Shown here piece by piece: positions 33,157-42,416 of a stretch of DNA of 64,000 bases (position 1 is the stretch's first letter; each line of letters starts with the position of its first letter). The stretch lies in assembly GCF_011694815.1 (NCBI RefSeq), contig NZ_CP050177.1:5558001-5622000 (forward strand). Reading direction: 5' to 3'. The notes under the pieces are model-generated. The model was given only the letters and a program-made list of their open reading frames with translations, did not search any database and was not told the DNA's origin. Origin of the DNA: Streptomyces liangshanensis. GTDB lineage: Bacteria; Actinomycetota; Actinomycetes; Streptomycetales; Streptomycetaceae. A program made the position numbers and the translations under genes.

Positions 33157-35640
33157 GTGGCAGGCGCCCCCGTCACCCGGGCCGATCAGGCACGCACCGC
33201 CGCCGTCGAGGCGGCGCTCGGCAAGCTCGACCTGGACGCCAAGGCCCGGCTCCTGGCCGGCCAGGACATGTGGTCCCTGCCCGCGCTCCCCGAAATCGGC
33301 CTCGCCTCCGTCGTCCTGTCCGACGGACCCGTCGGGGTCCGCGGGGTCCGCTGGACCGCCGACGACCCGTCGGTCGCGCTGCCGTCCCCGACCGCGCTGG
33401 CCGCCACCTGGGACCCGGAGCTGGCCCGCCGCGCCGGCCGGCTGCTCGCCCAGGAGGCCCGCCGCAAGGGCGTGCACGTCCTGCTGGCCCCGACGGTGAA
33501 CCTCCACCGCTCGCCCCTGGGCGGACGCCACTTCGAGGCGTACAGCGAGGACCCGTACCTGACGGGGGAGATCGGCACCGGGTACGTGCTCGGGGTCCAG
33601 GACGGCGGGGTCGGCACGACCGTCAAGCACTTCGTCGCCAACGACGCCGAGACCGACCGCTTCACCGTCGACAACATCGTCGCGCCCCGGCCGCTGCGCG
33701 AGCTGTACCTCGCGCCCTTCGAGACCATCGTCGCCCAGGCCCGCCCCTGGGGCGTCATGGCCGCCTACAACCAGGTCAACGGCGCGACCATGACCGAACA
33801 CCGCCACCTCCAGCAGGACGTCCTGCGCGGCGAATGGGGCTTCGACGGACTCATCGTCTCCGACTGGCTCGCCGCCCGCTCCACCACCGGCGCGCTCCTC
33901 GGCGGCCTCGACCTCGCGATGCCGGGCCCGGTGACGGTGTACGGCGAGGCGCTGGCCGCCGCCGTCCGGGCCGGCGAGGTGGACGAACCGGCCGTCGACG
34001 AGGCGGTACGGAACGTCCTGCGGCTCGCCGCCCGGGTCGGCGCCCTCGACGGCGCGCCCCCCGTCGTCACCGAACTCCCCGCGCCCCTGGACGGCGACGC
34101 GCTGGCCCGCGAGGTCGCCCGCCGCTCCTTCGTCCTCGTCCGCAACGAGCCGGCCGGCGACCGCCCCGTCCTGCCGCTCGACCCGGCCCGCCCCGGCACG
34201 ATCGCCCTCAGCGGCGCCGCCGCCCGCGACGCCCGGATCCTCGGCGGCGGCTCCGCCGTGGTCTTCCCGCACCACGTCGTCCCCCCGCTCGACGGCCTCA
34301 CCGCCGCCCTCCCCGAGGGAGCACTGACCTACTCGCTCGGCGCCGACCCCAGCGACGAACTCGCCGACGCCGACCAGGGGTTCACACTGACCGCCGTCTG
34401 CCGCGCCGAGGACGGCCGGGTGCTCGGCACGTCGAGCGTCCCCGGCGGCCGGGTGCAGTGGGCCGGCAGCGACCTGCCCGACGGCGTCACCCACGACACC
34501 CTGCACACCGTCGAGTTGACCGGCCGCTTCGTACCGAGGGAGAGCGGCGAGCACGCCTTCGGCACCCGCGGCCTCGGCGGCTTCGTCCTGAAGGTGAACG
34601 GCGAGACGCTCTTCGACGGGGTCCAGGGCCCCGGCGACGCCGCCGACCCGTTCGAGGCGTTCTTCGGCACCCCCGAGGAGCGCGCCCGCGCCGTGCTCAC
34701 GGCGGGCGAGGAGGTCGAGGTCTCGCTGCTGCACACCGTCTTCCCGATGCCCGACGACGCCCCGATCAAGGCCGTCGCCTTCTCGCTGCTCCACCTCGGG
34801 CCGCGCCACGACCCCGACGAGCTGATCGCGCGGGCGGTCGAGGCCGCGCGCGGCGCCGACTCGGCCGTGGTGGTCGTGGCCACCACCGCCCGCGTCGAGT
34901 CGGAGGGCTTCGACCGGACGAGCCTGCGACTGCCGGGCCGCCAGGACGACCTCGTACGGGCCGTCGCCGCCGCCAACCCCCGTACCGTCGTGGTCGTCAA
35001 CACCGGCTCCCCGGTGGAGCTTCCGTGGCGCGAGGAGGTCGCTGCGGTGCTGCTGACCTGGTTCCCCGGCCAGGAGGGCGGCGCGGCGCTCGCCGACGTC
35101 CTCCTCGGCGCCCAGGAGCCCGGCGGCCGCCTGCCCACCACCTGGCCGGTGTCCCTCGCGGACGCGCCCGTCACGGAGACCACCCCGACCGGCGGCGAAC
35201 TGCGCTACGACGAGGGCCTGTTCATCGGCTACCGCGCCTGGGAGCGGGCGGGCACCACCCCCGCGTACCCCTTCGGGCACGGCCTCGGCTACACCGACTG
35301 GGAGTACGAGACGCTCTCCGCGACGCCCGACGAGGTACGGGTCAGGCTGCGCAACTCCGGTGCCCGGACCGGCCGCGAGGTCGTCCAGGTCTACCTGGCA
35401 CCGACCGCGGGAGCCGCCGGCGCGCCCGAGCGCCCGGCCCGCTGGCTGGCCGGCTTCGCCTCCGTCGAGGCGGCCCCGGGGGAGACGGTCGAGGTCCATG
35501 TCCCGCTGCGGCGGCGGGCGTTCGAGGTCTGGGACGAGGGGACGGACGCCTGGGCGTTCGTCCCCGGGACGTACGAGGTCGAGGCCGGCCACTCGGTCAC
35601 CGACCGCCGCCTCACCGCGACGATCGAGGCACGGGCCTGA
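33157..35640 (+). CDS. Beta-glucosidase, glycoside hydrolase family 3
   Basis: An 827-residue cytoplasmic GH3 enzyme that releases glucose or related sugars from beta-glycosides. The N-terminal TIM barrel carries the Lys157-His158 substrate motif (GTTVKHFVANDAE) and the nucleophile Asp236 in GLIVSDW. An inserted PA14 domain lies at about residues 430-545 (GEHAFGTRGLGGFVLKVNGE), then the second alpha/beta domain (VVVVNTGSPVELPW) and a C-terminal fibronectin-III-like domain. There is no signal peptide. I chose GTG 33157 because GAGGAGG lies 6-7 bases upstream; ATG 33118 would place the palindrome at 33115 inside the gene. PA14 inserts in GH3 enzymes help select the sugar chain. Confidence 0.93.
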   Translation: MAGAPVTRADQARTAAVEAALGKLDLDAKARLLAGQDMWSLPALPEIGLASVVLSDGPVGVRGVRWTADDPSVALPSPTALAATWDPELARRAGRLLAQEARRKGVHVLLAPTVNLHRSPLGGRHFEAYSEDPYLTGEIGTGYVLGVQDGGVGTTVKHFVANDAETDRFTVDNIVAPRPLRELYLAPFETIVAQARPWGVMAAYNQVNGATMTEHRHLQQDVLRGEWGFDGLIVSDWLAARSTTGALLGGLDLAMPGPVTVYGEALAAAVRAGEVDEPAVDEAVRNVLRLAARVGALDGAPPVVTELPAPLDGDALAREVARRSFVLVRNEPAGDRPVLPLDPARPGTIALSGAAARDARILGGGSAVVFPHHVVPPLDGLTAALPEGALTYSLGADPSDELADADQGFTLTAVCRAEDGRVLGTSSVPGGRVQWAGSDLPDGVTHDTLHTVELTGRFVPRESGEHAFGTRGLGGFVLKVNGETLFDGVQGPGDAADPFEAFFGTPEERARAVLTAGEEVEVSLLHTVFPMPDDAPIKAVAFSLLHLGPRHDPDELIARAVEAARGADSAVVVVATTARVESEGFDRTSLRLPGRQDDLVRAVAAANPRTVVVVNTGSPVELPWREEVAAVLLTWFPGQEGGAALADVLLGAQEPGGRLPTTWPVSLADAPVTETTPTGGELRYDEGLFIGYRAWERAGTTPAYPFGHGLGYTDWEYETLSATPDEVRVRLRNSGARTGREVVQVYLAPTAGAAGAPERPARWLAGFASVEAAPGETVEVHVPLRRRAFEVWDEGTDAWAFVPGTYEVEAGHSVTDRRLTATIEARA

Positions 35641-35679
35641 CCACAGGGCCCTGACCACGCGGGGCAGGGGGACACAGAC

Positions 35680-35724
35680 CGTACGGCCCCGGGGCGGAAC
35701 CTGACACCACCCCGGGGCCGTACG
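35680..35724. terminator. Convergent terminator after the GH3 gene and galM
   Basis: A perfect 15-base-pair stem, CGTACGGCCCCGGGG (35680-35694) with its complement (35710-35724), and a 15-base loop, between two converging genes. Confidence 0.8.
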
Positions 35725-35752
35725 CATCCCCGCGCACCGGGCGCCGAACGGC

Positions 35753-36742
35753 TCAGCGCACCCCGAACCCGTACACCGTCGTGGAGGCGAAGACCCCGCC
35801 CGGCCGCAGCACCGTGTCCGGGAACGACGGGCGGTTCGGCGAGTCCGGGAAGTGCTGGGTCTCCAGGGCGATCCCGGCACCGGGCCCGTACGGCTTCCCG
35901 TCGAAGTGGTCGCCCGTGTAGAGCTGCATCCCGGGCTCGGTCGTCGTGACGGTCAACACCCGCCCCGACACCCGGTCGTACAGCTCGGCGGCCACGCCCG
36001 TACCACCCGGGCCCTCGTCCAGCACGTAGTTGTGGTCGTAGCCAGGACCCACCACCCGGGGCTCCCGGAAGTCGAAGCGCGTCCCGTCGACCGGGGACAG
36101 CTCCCCGGTCGGCACCCCCGTCGCGTCCACCGGGGTGATCCGGCCGGCCGCGATCCGCAGCACATGACCGGTGGCGAGGCCGGCGCCCGCGCCGCCCAGG
36201 TTCCAGTACGTGTGATTGGTCAGGTTGACCGGGGTCGGGGCGTCGGTCTGCGCGCGGTAGCCGATCCGCAGCGCGCCGTCCGCGTCCAGCGCGTAGGTCG
36301 CGCTGACCGCGAGGCGGCCGGGGAAGCCCTCCTCGCCGTCCGGGCTGACCCGCGACAGCCGTACGCCGTCACCGTCCCGCTCCGCGTCCCACACCCACCG
36401 GTCGAAGCCCCGCTCCCCGCCGTGCAGGCTGTTCGGACCGTCGTTGCGCGCCAGCCGGTACGTCACGCCGTCGAGCGTGAAGGCCCCGCCCGCGATGCGG
36501 TTCGCGTACCGGCCGACCAGCGCGCCGAAGTACGGCCCCCGGGAGCCCAGGTACCCCGCGACGTCCGGGAAGCCGAGCACGACGTCCGCCACGGTCCCGT
36601 GCCGGTCGGGCACCTCGACGGACTGCACGACCCCGCCGTACGTGAGCAGGCGCACCCGGGTCCCGGCCCGCTCCAGGGTCCAGCGCTGGACGGGCGTGCC
36701 CTCGTCGGTCGTACCGACGCGTTCCTCGGTTATGGCAGTCAC
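35753..36742 (-). CDS. galM: Aldose 1-epimerase (mutarotase)
   Basis: A 329-residue enzyme that interconverts alpha- and beta-anomers of glucose or galactose. Signatures are GRYANRIAGGAFTLDG, NSLHGGERGFDRWVW (first catalytic-site His), NLTNHTYWNLGG (general-acid His) and GIALETQHFPDSPN (general-base Glu). Product conversion fits the convergent GH3 beta-glucosidase, which releases beta-anomers. I chose GTG 36742 (VTAITEER) because AGGT is about 8 bases upstream and the family normally starts near here; GTG/ATG 36772 adds ten residues without a better site. Confidence 0.92.
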   Translation of the reverse strand: MTAITEERVGTTDEGTPVQRWTLERAGTRVRLLTYGGVVQSVEVPDRHGTVADVVLGFPDVAGYLGSRGPYFGALVGRYANRIAGGAFTLDGVTYRLARNDGPNSLHGGERGFDRWVWDAERDGDGVRLSRVSPDGEEGFPGRLAVSATYALDADGALRIGYRAQTDAPTPVNLTNHTYWNLGGAGAGLATGHVLRIAAGRITPVDATGVPTGELSPVDGTRFDFREPRVVGPGYDHNYVLDEGPGGTGVAAELYDRVSGRVLTVTTTEPGMQLYTGDHFDGKPYGPGAGIALETQHFPDSPNRPSFPDTVLRPGGVFASTTVYGFGVR

Positions 36743-36841
36743 GGTCAAGCACCTTACGTCGGACCCCGCCACCCCGTCCGCCCCGCCCGGCCCCCGGACC
36801 CGCGCCCGGCGACCGACCGCCTCGGCCGCCGGACCCGCCCC

Positions 36842-37819
36842 TCAGACCGGCGGACGCGCCGCCGTCACGTTCCGGTACGCGATCGCCGCCAGCCGGCTCT
36901 GCCCGTCCTTGCTCGGGTGGAACCAGTCCCAGTGGCTCAACTGCTCGACCGTGAACCGGAAGTCGAAGACCGCCCCGCCGTCGTACCGGCACAGCGGATC
37001 CTTCGCGCACACGTCCCTGAGCACGCCGTTGTACGCCACGATCCGGTCGTACACCATGCTCCGCCGGGCCGACGCCTTCACACCGACGTCCTGCGCGTCC
37101 CCCAGCATCGTCGCGCAGATGCCCAGCTTCCAGATCTGCCGCCCCAGCGGGTCACCGCGCCCGGTGGACCAGAGCCGCTTGAGGTCCGGCACGCTCGACA
37201 CGTACACCTGCGCGTGCGGCGCGCCCGCCCGCAACCGGTCCATCGACTCCTCGAACGACGCACGGAAGGCGTCCACCGGCGTCATCCGCGCGGCCGAGTC
37301 CTGGCACGCGTCGTTGGAGCCCACCATGACCGTGACCAGCCCGGGGTCGTGCCGCGCCGCGCGGGCCATCTGCGCGGGCAGGTCCGACACCTTCGCGCCC
37401 GTCTCCGCCTCGTTCCAGCTCCGCCCCGCCGCGCCCGGCGCCCCCAGGAGGCGGTGGGCCAGGCTGCGGACCTCGCCGTCCGTCCCGGTGGCCCAGGACG
37501 CCTCGGGGCAGTCCGTGAGCACCGCGCAGGCGTCGAAGCCCCGGGTGATCGAGTCGCCCACGGCGGCCACCGAGTCCGGGGACGGGTCCCACACGGCGGT
37601 CGGCCGGGGGGCCGGGGCGCTCCGGCCCGCCGCGCCGTCGGCGGACGACCCGCCCGGCGCGTCGCACCCCGCCAGCGCGCCTCCCGCGGCGAGCACCAGG
37701 GCCGTCACCGCCGCGGCGAGGACACCCGGACGGCGCCCGCCACGCCGACGTGGCGCGCGGGTCTCCTCCGCGCGGCGGCGCGCCGGGTCCTGACTCCCGG
37801 TCCGTCGGTTCTCCCGCAT
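36842..37819 (-). CDS. SGNH/GDSL-family hydrolase, lipoprotein
   Basis: A 325-residue exported esterase-type protein. A basic start is followed by a hydrophobic segment and the lipobox LAGC (Cys52), so it is anchored to the outer face of the membrane. SGNH motifs are AVGDSITRGF (nucleophile Ser90), GSNDAC (Asn169) and DWFHPSKDG (Asp298, His301). Four or more cysteines suggest disulfides. It resembles secreted lipases/acetyl-esterases of Streptomyces; substrate unknown. ATG 37819 has GGGAGGG 6 bases upstream. No operon partner is evident. Confidence 0.88.
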   Translation of the reverse strand: MRENRRTGSQDPARRRAEETRAPRRRGGRRPGVLAAAVTALVLAAGGALAGCDAPGGSSADGAAGRSAPAPRPTAVWDPSPDSVAAVGDSITRGFDACAVLTDCPEASWATGTDGEVRSLAHRLLGAPGAAGRSWNEAETGAKVSDLPAQMARAARHDPGLVTVMVGSNDACQDSAARMTPVDAFRASFEESMDRLRAGAPHAQVYVSSVPDLKRLWSTGRGDPLGRQIWKLGICATMLGDAQDVGVKASARRSMVYDRIVAYNGVLRDVCAKDPLCRYDGGAVFDFRFTVEQLSHWDWFHPSKDGQSRLAAIAYRNVTAARPPV

Positions 37820-38218
37820 CCGCGGCCCTCCCGTCGGTTCGTGTGCGTCGTCTCTTCCCATGCTCCCCGAAGGCCTCCGGAGAACCTCCGCCCGGCGCCG
37901 CGCCCGGCCGTCCGTACCCCCGCGCGCGCCCCTTCCGGGGCTGCTCAGGACCGGCTCGTACCTCCGGCACATGCGCCCGGCACCGGCAGCGCCCCGGCGA
38001 GTGAAAGCTTCGCGCATATCGGCCCCGGGACCGACGGTACGTCACCCCGGGCACCCCGCCGCACGGTAGCTTTTCCCACGTCGGAGGAGAGCGCCCGAAC
38101 GCGTGGCTCCGGTAAATTACATCACGTCACATACTGTCCCTTTTGTGGAGTTTCACTCCCGATGCTGTTTACTGAGGCCGCTGGGAAAGGCGATCCTCGT
38201 CCCACACTGGAGGTCCCG
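37820..38218. other. Intergenic region upstream of DUF3145 gene
   Basis: About 400 bases between divergent genes. Near 38110-38160 it turns AT-rich (GTAAATTACATCACGTCACATACTGTCCC), likely promoter DNA for the DUF3145 gene; CATACT could be a -10. No additional gene with proper codon bias. Confidence 0.4.
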
Positions 38219-38713
38219 GTGACGACACGTGGAGTTCTGTACGTTCACTCCGCACCGCGCGCGATGTGCCCCCACGTCGAGTGGGCGGTGGCCGGAGTCC
38301 TCGGCCTGCGGGTCCAGCTCGACTGGATCCGGCAGCCGGCCTCACCGGGCACCTGGAGATCCGAGTTCTCCTGGAAGGGCGAACCGGGCACGGCGTCCAA
38401 GCTCGCCTCCGCCCTGCGCGGCTGGCAGATGCTGCGCTTCGAGGTGACCGCCGAGCCCTGCGCCACGGCCGAGGGCGAGCGCTACAGCGCCACACCCGAC
38501 CTCGGCATCTTCCACGCCGTGACCGGCCTGCACGGCGACATCCTGATCCCCGAGGACCGGCTGCGCGCCGCGCTGGCCCGCTCCCAGCAGGGCGAGACGC
38601 GCCTCGAGGCGGAGATCGCCAAACTGCTCGGCAAGCCGTGGGACGACGAGCTGGAGCCCTTCCGGTACGCGGGCGAGGGCGCCCCGGTCCGCTGGCTCCA
38701 CCAGGTCGTCTGA
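38219..38713 (+). CDS. DUF3145 family protein
   Basis: A 164-residue soluble protein of the DUF3145 family, restricted to actinobacteria and of unknown role. Characteristic segments are VLYVHSAPRAMCPHVEWAV at the start, LRVQLDWIRQPASPGTWRSE, and LRFEVTAEP. The length equals the family norm when started at GTG 38219, which has GGAGG 6 bases upstream; an upstream ATG at 38162 would add 19 atypical residues. No catalytic motif is visible. It is monocistronic with a likely AT-rich promoter. Its near-universal presence in the order suggests a housekeeping function. Confidence 0.88.
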   Translation: MTTRGVLYVHSAPRAMCPHVEWAVAGVLGLRVQLDWIRQPASPGTWRSEFSWKGEPGTASKLASALRGWQMLRFEVTAEPCATAEGERYSATPDLGIFHAVTGLHGDILIPEDRLRAALARSQQGETRLEAEIAKLLGKPWDDELEPFRYAGEGAPVRWLHQVV

Positions 38714-38759
38714 CCCCTCCCGCGCCCGGCGGCGGATCGGCGGCGCCTACCGTGGACGC

Positions 38760-39635
38760 ATGACCGATCATCTCGCGGTAGCCGTCCTCGGCACCGGAAT
38801 CATGGGCTCGGCGATGGCCCGCACCCTCTCCCGCGCGGGCCTCGACGTCCGCGTGTGGAACCGCACCCCCGCGCGCGCCGAACCCCTCGCCGCCGACGGC
38901 GCGCGCGTCGCGTCCTCCGCGGCCGAGGCGGTGACCGGCGCCGACGTGGTCCTCACCGCCGTGTACGACGGGGCCGCCGTCCGGGACGCCTTCACCGCCG
39001 CCGCGCCGGGCCTCGGCGCCGGCACCCTGTGGCTCCAGGCGACGACCGTCGGTGTCGCGGACGTCCCCGCGCTGGCGGCCCTCGCGGCGGCGCACGGCGT
39101 GGTCTTCTACGACGCGCCCGTGCTCGGCACCAAGGGCCCCGCGGAGGCCGGACAGCTCGCGGTGCTCGCCGCGGGCCCCGAGGAGCACCGGGACCGCCTC
39201 AGGCCCGTCCTGGACGCCATCGGGCGGCGCACCCTCTGGCTGGGGGACGACGGGGCCTCCGCCGCCGCCACGCGCCTCAAGCTCGTCGTCAACGGCTGGA
39301 CCCTGACCCTGACCGGCGCCGCGGCCGAGGCGGTCGCGCTGGCCCAGGGGCTCGGCGCCGACCCGAGGGCGTTCCTGGACCTGGTCTCGGGCGGCCAGAT
39401 GGACACGCCCTACCTCCACGCCAAGGCCGGGATGATCATCGACGGGGACTACACGACGAGCTTCTCCGTCGACACCGGGGCGAAGGACGCCCGGCTGATC
39501 ATCGAGGCGGCGGAGGCCGAGGGGGTCCACCTGGACATCGTGGCGGCGGTCGCGGAACGCTTCCGCCGCGCGAGGGAACTGGGCCACGGCGACAAGGACA
39601 TGGCGGCCTCGTACTTCGCCAGCTTCGACGAGTGA
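38760..39635 (+). CDS. NAD(P)-dependent beta-hydroxyacid dehydrogenase-like protein
   Basis: A 291-residue enzyme of the 3-hydroxyisobutyrate / 6-phosphogluconate dehydrogenase-like family. The N-terminal Rossmann motif is VAVLGTGIMGSAMARTL (7-23), with VWNRTPARAEPL selecting NADP. The substrate motif is DAPVLGTKGPAEAGQL (the family's D-x-x-x-x-G-G region), and the catalytic Lys lies in RLKLVVNGW. The C-terminal helical domain is complete. Imine-reductase relatives share this fold, so the exact substrate is open. It starts 46 bases after the DUF3145 gene on the same strand and ends at a strong terminator. Confidence 0.88.
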   Translation: MTDHLAVAVLGTGIMGSAMARTLSRAGLDVRVWNRTPARAEPLAADGARVASSAAEAVTGADVVLTAVYDGAAVRDAFTAAAPGLGAGTLWLQATTVGVADVPALAALAAAHGVVFYDAPVLGTKGPAEAGQLAVLAAGPEEHRDRLRPVLDAIGRRTLWLGDDGASAAATRLKLVVNGWTLTLTGAAAEAVALAQGLGADPRAFLDLVSGGQMDTPYLHAKAGMIIDGDYTTSFSVDTGAKDARLIIEAAEAEGVHLDIVAAVAERFRRARELGHGDKDMAASYFASFDE

Positions 39636-39654
39636 CCCACCCGCTCCACGCGGC

Positions 39655-39684
39655 GAGGCCCGTCCCCACCGGGGGACGGGCCTC
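39655..39684. terminator. Convergent terminator at the end of the fab operon
   Basis: A perfect 13-base-pair stem, GAGGCCCGTCCCC (39655-39667) with GGGGACGGGCCTC (39672-39684), between the dehydrogenase-like gene and the end of fabF. Confidence 0.85.
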
Positions 39685-39744
39685 GCGCTGTCGAGCTGTC
39701 CGGGCCGCGGGGGCCCTTGCGGACCCTTGCGAATCCCTACGGAC

Positions 39745-41007
39745 TCAGACCGTACGGAGCGCCAGGACCACGTTGTGGCCGCCGAAGCCGAACGAGTTGT
39801 TGATCGCGGAGATCGTGCCGCCCGGGAGCGCGCGGGGCTCGCCGTTGACGATGTCCGCGTCGACCTCCTCGTCCTGGTCGGCCAGGTTGATCGTCGGCGG
39901 GGCCGTGCGGTGGTACAGCGCCAGCACGGTCGCGACGGTCTCGATGCCGCCCGCGCCGCCCAGCAGGTGGCCGGTCATCGACTTCGTCGCGGACACCGCC
40001 ACGTGGTCGAGGTCGTCGCCCAGGACCCGGCGCAGGGCCTTGATCTCGGCGACGTCGCCCTGCGGGGTGGACGTGGCGTGCGCGTTGAGGTGCATGACCT
40101 CGGACGCCTTGAGGTCCGTGGACGCCAGCAGGTTCTCCAGCGCCTTCGCGATGCCGCGGCCGGTCGGCTCGGGCTGCGCGATGTGGTGCGCGTCCGACGA
40201 GATGCCCTGGCCCAGCAGTTCGCAGTAGACCCGCGCGCCGCGCTTGGCCGCGTGCTCCGCGGACTCCAGCACGACGATGCCCGCGCCCTCACCGAGGACG
40301 AAGCCGTCACGGGCCTTGTCGTACGGGCGGGAGGCGCCGGCCGGGTCGTCGTTCTTCTTCGACATCGCCATCATGTTCGTGAACGCGGCGATGGGCAGCG
40401 GGTGGATGGCCGCTTCCGTACCACCGGCGACCACGACGTCGGCACGGCCGCTGCGGATCATCTCCACCGCGTAGCCGACGGCCTCGGCGCCGGAGGCGCA
40501 GGCCGAGACGGGGGTGTGCACGCCCGCCTGGGCGCCCACCTCCAGGCTGACGTTGGCGGCGGGGCTGTTGGGCATCAGCATCGGCACCGTGTGCGGTGAG
40601 ACGCGGCGTTCGCCCTTCTCCAACAGGACGTCGTACTGGTCGAGCAGGGTCGTCACGCCACCGATACCGGAGGCGATGACGGTCCCGAGGCGGTCGGGGT
40701 CGACGGAGGTGTCGTCACCGGCGCGGGCGGTGAAACCCGCGTCCGCCCAGGCCTCGCGGGCCGCGATCAGCGCGAACTGCGCCGAGCGGTCCAGCTTGCG
40801 GGCGAGCGGACGGGGCAGTACATCGCCCGGGTCGACCGCCGCCACGGCGGCGATACGGACCGGCAGACCGGCGAAGCGCTCGCCCTCGAGGGGCTTCACC
40901 CCGGAACGGCCCGCGAGCAGACCGTCCCAGGTCGATGCGCTGTCGCCACCCAGCGGTGTGGTTGCGCCGATACCGGTGACGACCACGGTGCGATTGGTCG
41001 AGCTCAC
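39745..41007 (-). CDS. fabF: 3-oxoacyl-ACP synthase II
   Basis: Condenses malonyl-ACP with acyl-ACP in fatty-acid elongation. The 420-residue thiolase-fold enzyme has the catalytic triad Cys170 (PVSACASGAE), His310 (NAHATSTPQGD) and His347 (KSMTGHLLGGAGG), with Lys342 close by. It is the last gene of the fasR-fabD-fabH-acpP-fabF locus, 79 bases after acpP. The triad is complete, so it is a true KAS II and not a chain-length-factor type. It acts in the cytosol on ACP-bound substrates. Confidence 0.97.
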   Translation of the reverse strand: MSSTNRTVVVTGIGATTPLGGDSASTWDGLLAGRSGVKPLEGERFAGLPVRIAAVAAVDPGDVLPRPLARKLDRSAQFALIAAREAWADAGFTARAGDDTSVDPDRLGTVIASGIGGVTTLLDQYDVLLEKGERRVSPHTVPMLMPNSPAANVSLEVGAQAGVHTPVSACASGAEAVGYAVEMIRSGRADVVVAGGTEAAIHPLPIAAFTNMMAMSKKNDDPAGASRPYDKARDGFVLGEGAGIVVLESAEHAAKRGARVYCELLGQGISSDAHHIAQPEPTGRGIAKALENLLASTDLKASEVMHLNAHATSTPQGDVAEIKALRRVLGDDLDHVAVSATKSMTGHLLGGAGGIETVATVLALYHRTAPPTINLADQDEEVDADIVNGEPRALPGGTISAINNSFGFGGHNVVLALRTV

Positions 41008-41086
41008 TGGAATTCTTTCTCCACGTGTAGAGGGTGCTGAATTTTATACGGCGCCACCACCGGGTGGCGTCAGCCGCGCTGTGCGG

Positions 41087-41335
41087 TCAGTCCTGGTGCT
41101 TGAGGATGTAGTCCGCGGCGTCCCCGACCGTCTTGAGGTTCTTGACGTCGTCGTCCGGGATCTTCACGTCGAAGCGCTCTTCGGCGGCGACGACGACCTC
41201 GACCATGGACAGCGAGTCGACGTCCAGGTCGTCGGTGAAGGACTTGTCCAGCTGGACGTCCTCGACCGGGATACCGGCGATCTCGTTCACGATCTCGGCG
41301 AGACCGGTGACGATCTCTTCCTGGGTGGCGGCCAT
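41087..41335 (-). CDS. acpP: Acyl carrier protein
   Basis: An 82-residue acidic four-helix ACP of FAS II. The phosphopantetheine attachment site is Ser41 in DLDVDSLSMVE. It carries growing acyl chains between FabD, FabH and FabF, whose genes flank it. Length and charge are normal. GAAGGAG lies upstream of the ATG. The 65-base gap to fabH and 79-base gap to fabF are larger than the other spacings in the operon and may hold an extra promoter or RNA-stability element allowing higher ACP expression. Confidence 0.97.
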   Translation of the reverse strand: MAATQEEIVTGLAEIVNEIAGIPVEDVQLDKSFTDDLDVDSLSMVEVVVAAEERFDVKIPDDDVKNLKTVGDAADYILKHQD

Positions 41336-41400
41336 GTGGGCGCTCCTTCGATATTCAGCAGAGGGATATATGGGAACACGTACCGGAGGCTCCGGCGTGA

Positions 41401-42402
41401 CTAGGGGAGGGTAACGACCGTCGCGGCGTACACGAGACCCGCCCCGAAGCCGATGACGAGCGCCGTGTCGCCGCTCTTCGCCTGCCCGGTCGCCAGGAGC
41501 CGCTCCATCGCGAGCGGGATCGAGGCGGCCGAGGTGTTGCCGGTGGTCTCCACGTCACGGGCGACCGTGACGCTGTCCGGCAGCTTGAGAGTCTTCACCA
41601 TCGAGTCGATGATCCGCATGTTCGCCTGGTGCGGGATGAAGACGTCGAGTTCGGCGGAGGTGATGCCCGCCGCGTCGAGGGCCTGCTGGGCGACCTTCGC
41701 CATCTCGAAGACGGCCCAGCGGAAGACCGCCTGGCCCTCCTGCGTGATGGCCGGGAACTTCTCCACCGTGCCGTCGCGGTACGCGTCCCACGACACGGTC
41801 TGCTTGATGGTGTCGGACTTGTCGCCCTCGGAGCCCCAGATCGTGGGACCGATCATGGGCTCCTTCGCCGGGCCCACCACGACGGCGCCGGCGCCGTCGC
41901 CGAACAGGAAGGCCGTGGCCCGGTCCTCCAGGTCGGTCAGGTCGGAGAGCCGCTCCACGCCGATGACGAGGACGTACTCCGCCGAACCCTCGACGACCAT
42001 GCCCTTGGCGAGGGTCAGCCCGTAGCCGAAGCCGGCGCAGCCCGCGGAGATGTCGAAGGCGGCGGGCTTCCCCGCGCCGATCGCGTCGGCGATCTCCGTG
42101 GCGATGGCCGGGGTCTGCTTGAAGTGCGAGACGGTGGCGACGATCACCCCGCCGATCTGCTCGGGGGTGATCCCGGCGTCGGCGATGGCCTTGCCGGACG
42201 CCTCGATGGACATCGCGGCCACGGTCTCCTCGGGGGAGGCCCAGTGGCGGCTCGTGATTCCGGAGCGGGAGCGGATCCACTCGTCGGACGAGTCGATCGT
42301 CTCGAGGATCACCTCGTTGGGCACGACCCGGGTCGGGCGGTAGCCGCCGACGCCCATGATGCGCGCGTACGGAGCACCCTTGCTGGGCTTGATCTTCGAC
42401 AT
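41401..42402 (-). CDS. fabH: 3-oxoacyl-ACP synthase III
   Basis: Initiates fatty-acid synthesis by joining acyl-CoA starters to malonyl-ACP. The 333-residue protein has Cys122 (FDISAGCAGFGYGL), His258 (FIPHQANMRI) and Asn289 (TTGNTSAAS), the complete KAS III triad. In Streptomyces FabH prefers branched starters from Val, Leu and Ile, giving iso/anteiso chains. It begins 14 bases after fabD, consistent with co-transcription. The ribosome site AAAGGAG precedes the ATG. Confidence 0.97.
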   Translation of the reverse strand: MSKIKPSKGAPYARIMGVGGYRPTRVVPNEVILETIDSSDEWIRSRSGITSRHWASPEETVAAMSIEASGKAIADAGITPEQIGGVIVATVSHFKQTPAIATEIADAIGAGKPAAFDISAGCAGFGYGLTLAKGMVVEGSAEYVLVIGVERLSDLTDLEDRATAFLFGDGAGAVVVGPAKEPMIGPTIWGSEGDKSDTIKQTVSWDAYRDGTVEKFPAITQEGQAVFRWAVFEMAKVAQQALDAAGITSAELDVFIPHQANMRIIDSMVKTLKLPDSVTVARDVETTGNTSAASIPLAMERLLATGQAKSGDTALVIGFGAGLVYAATVVTLP

Positions 42403-42416
42403 GCTCTCTGGCTCCT

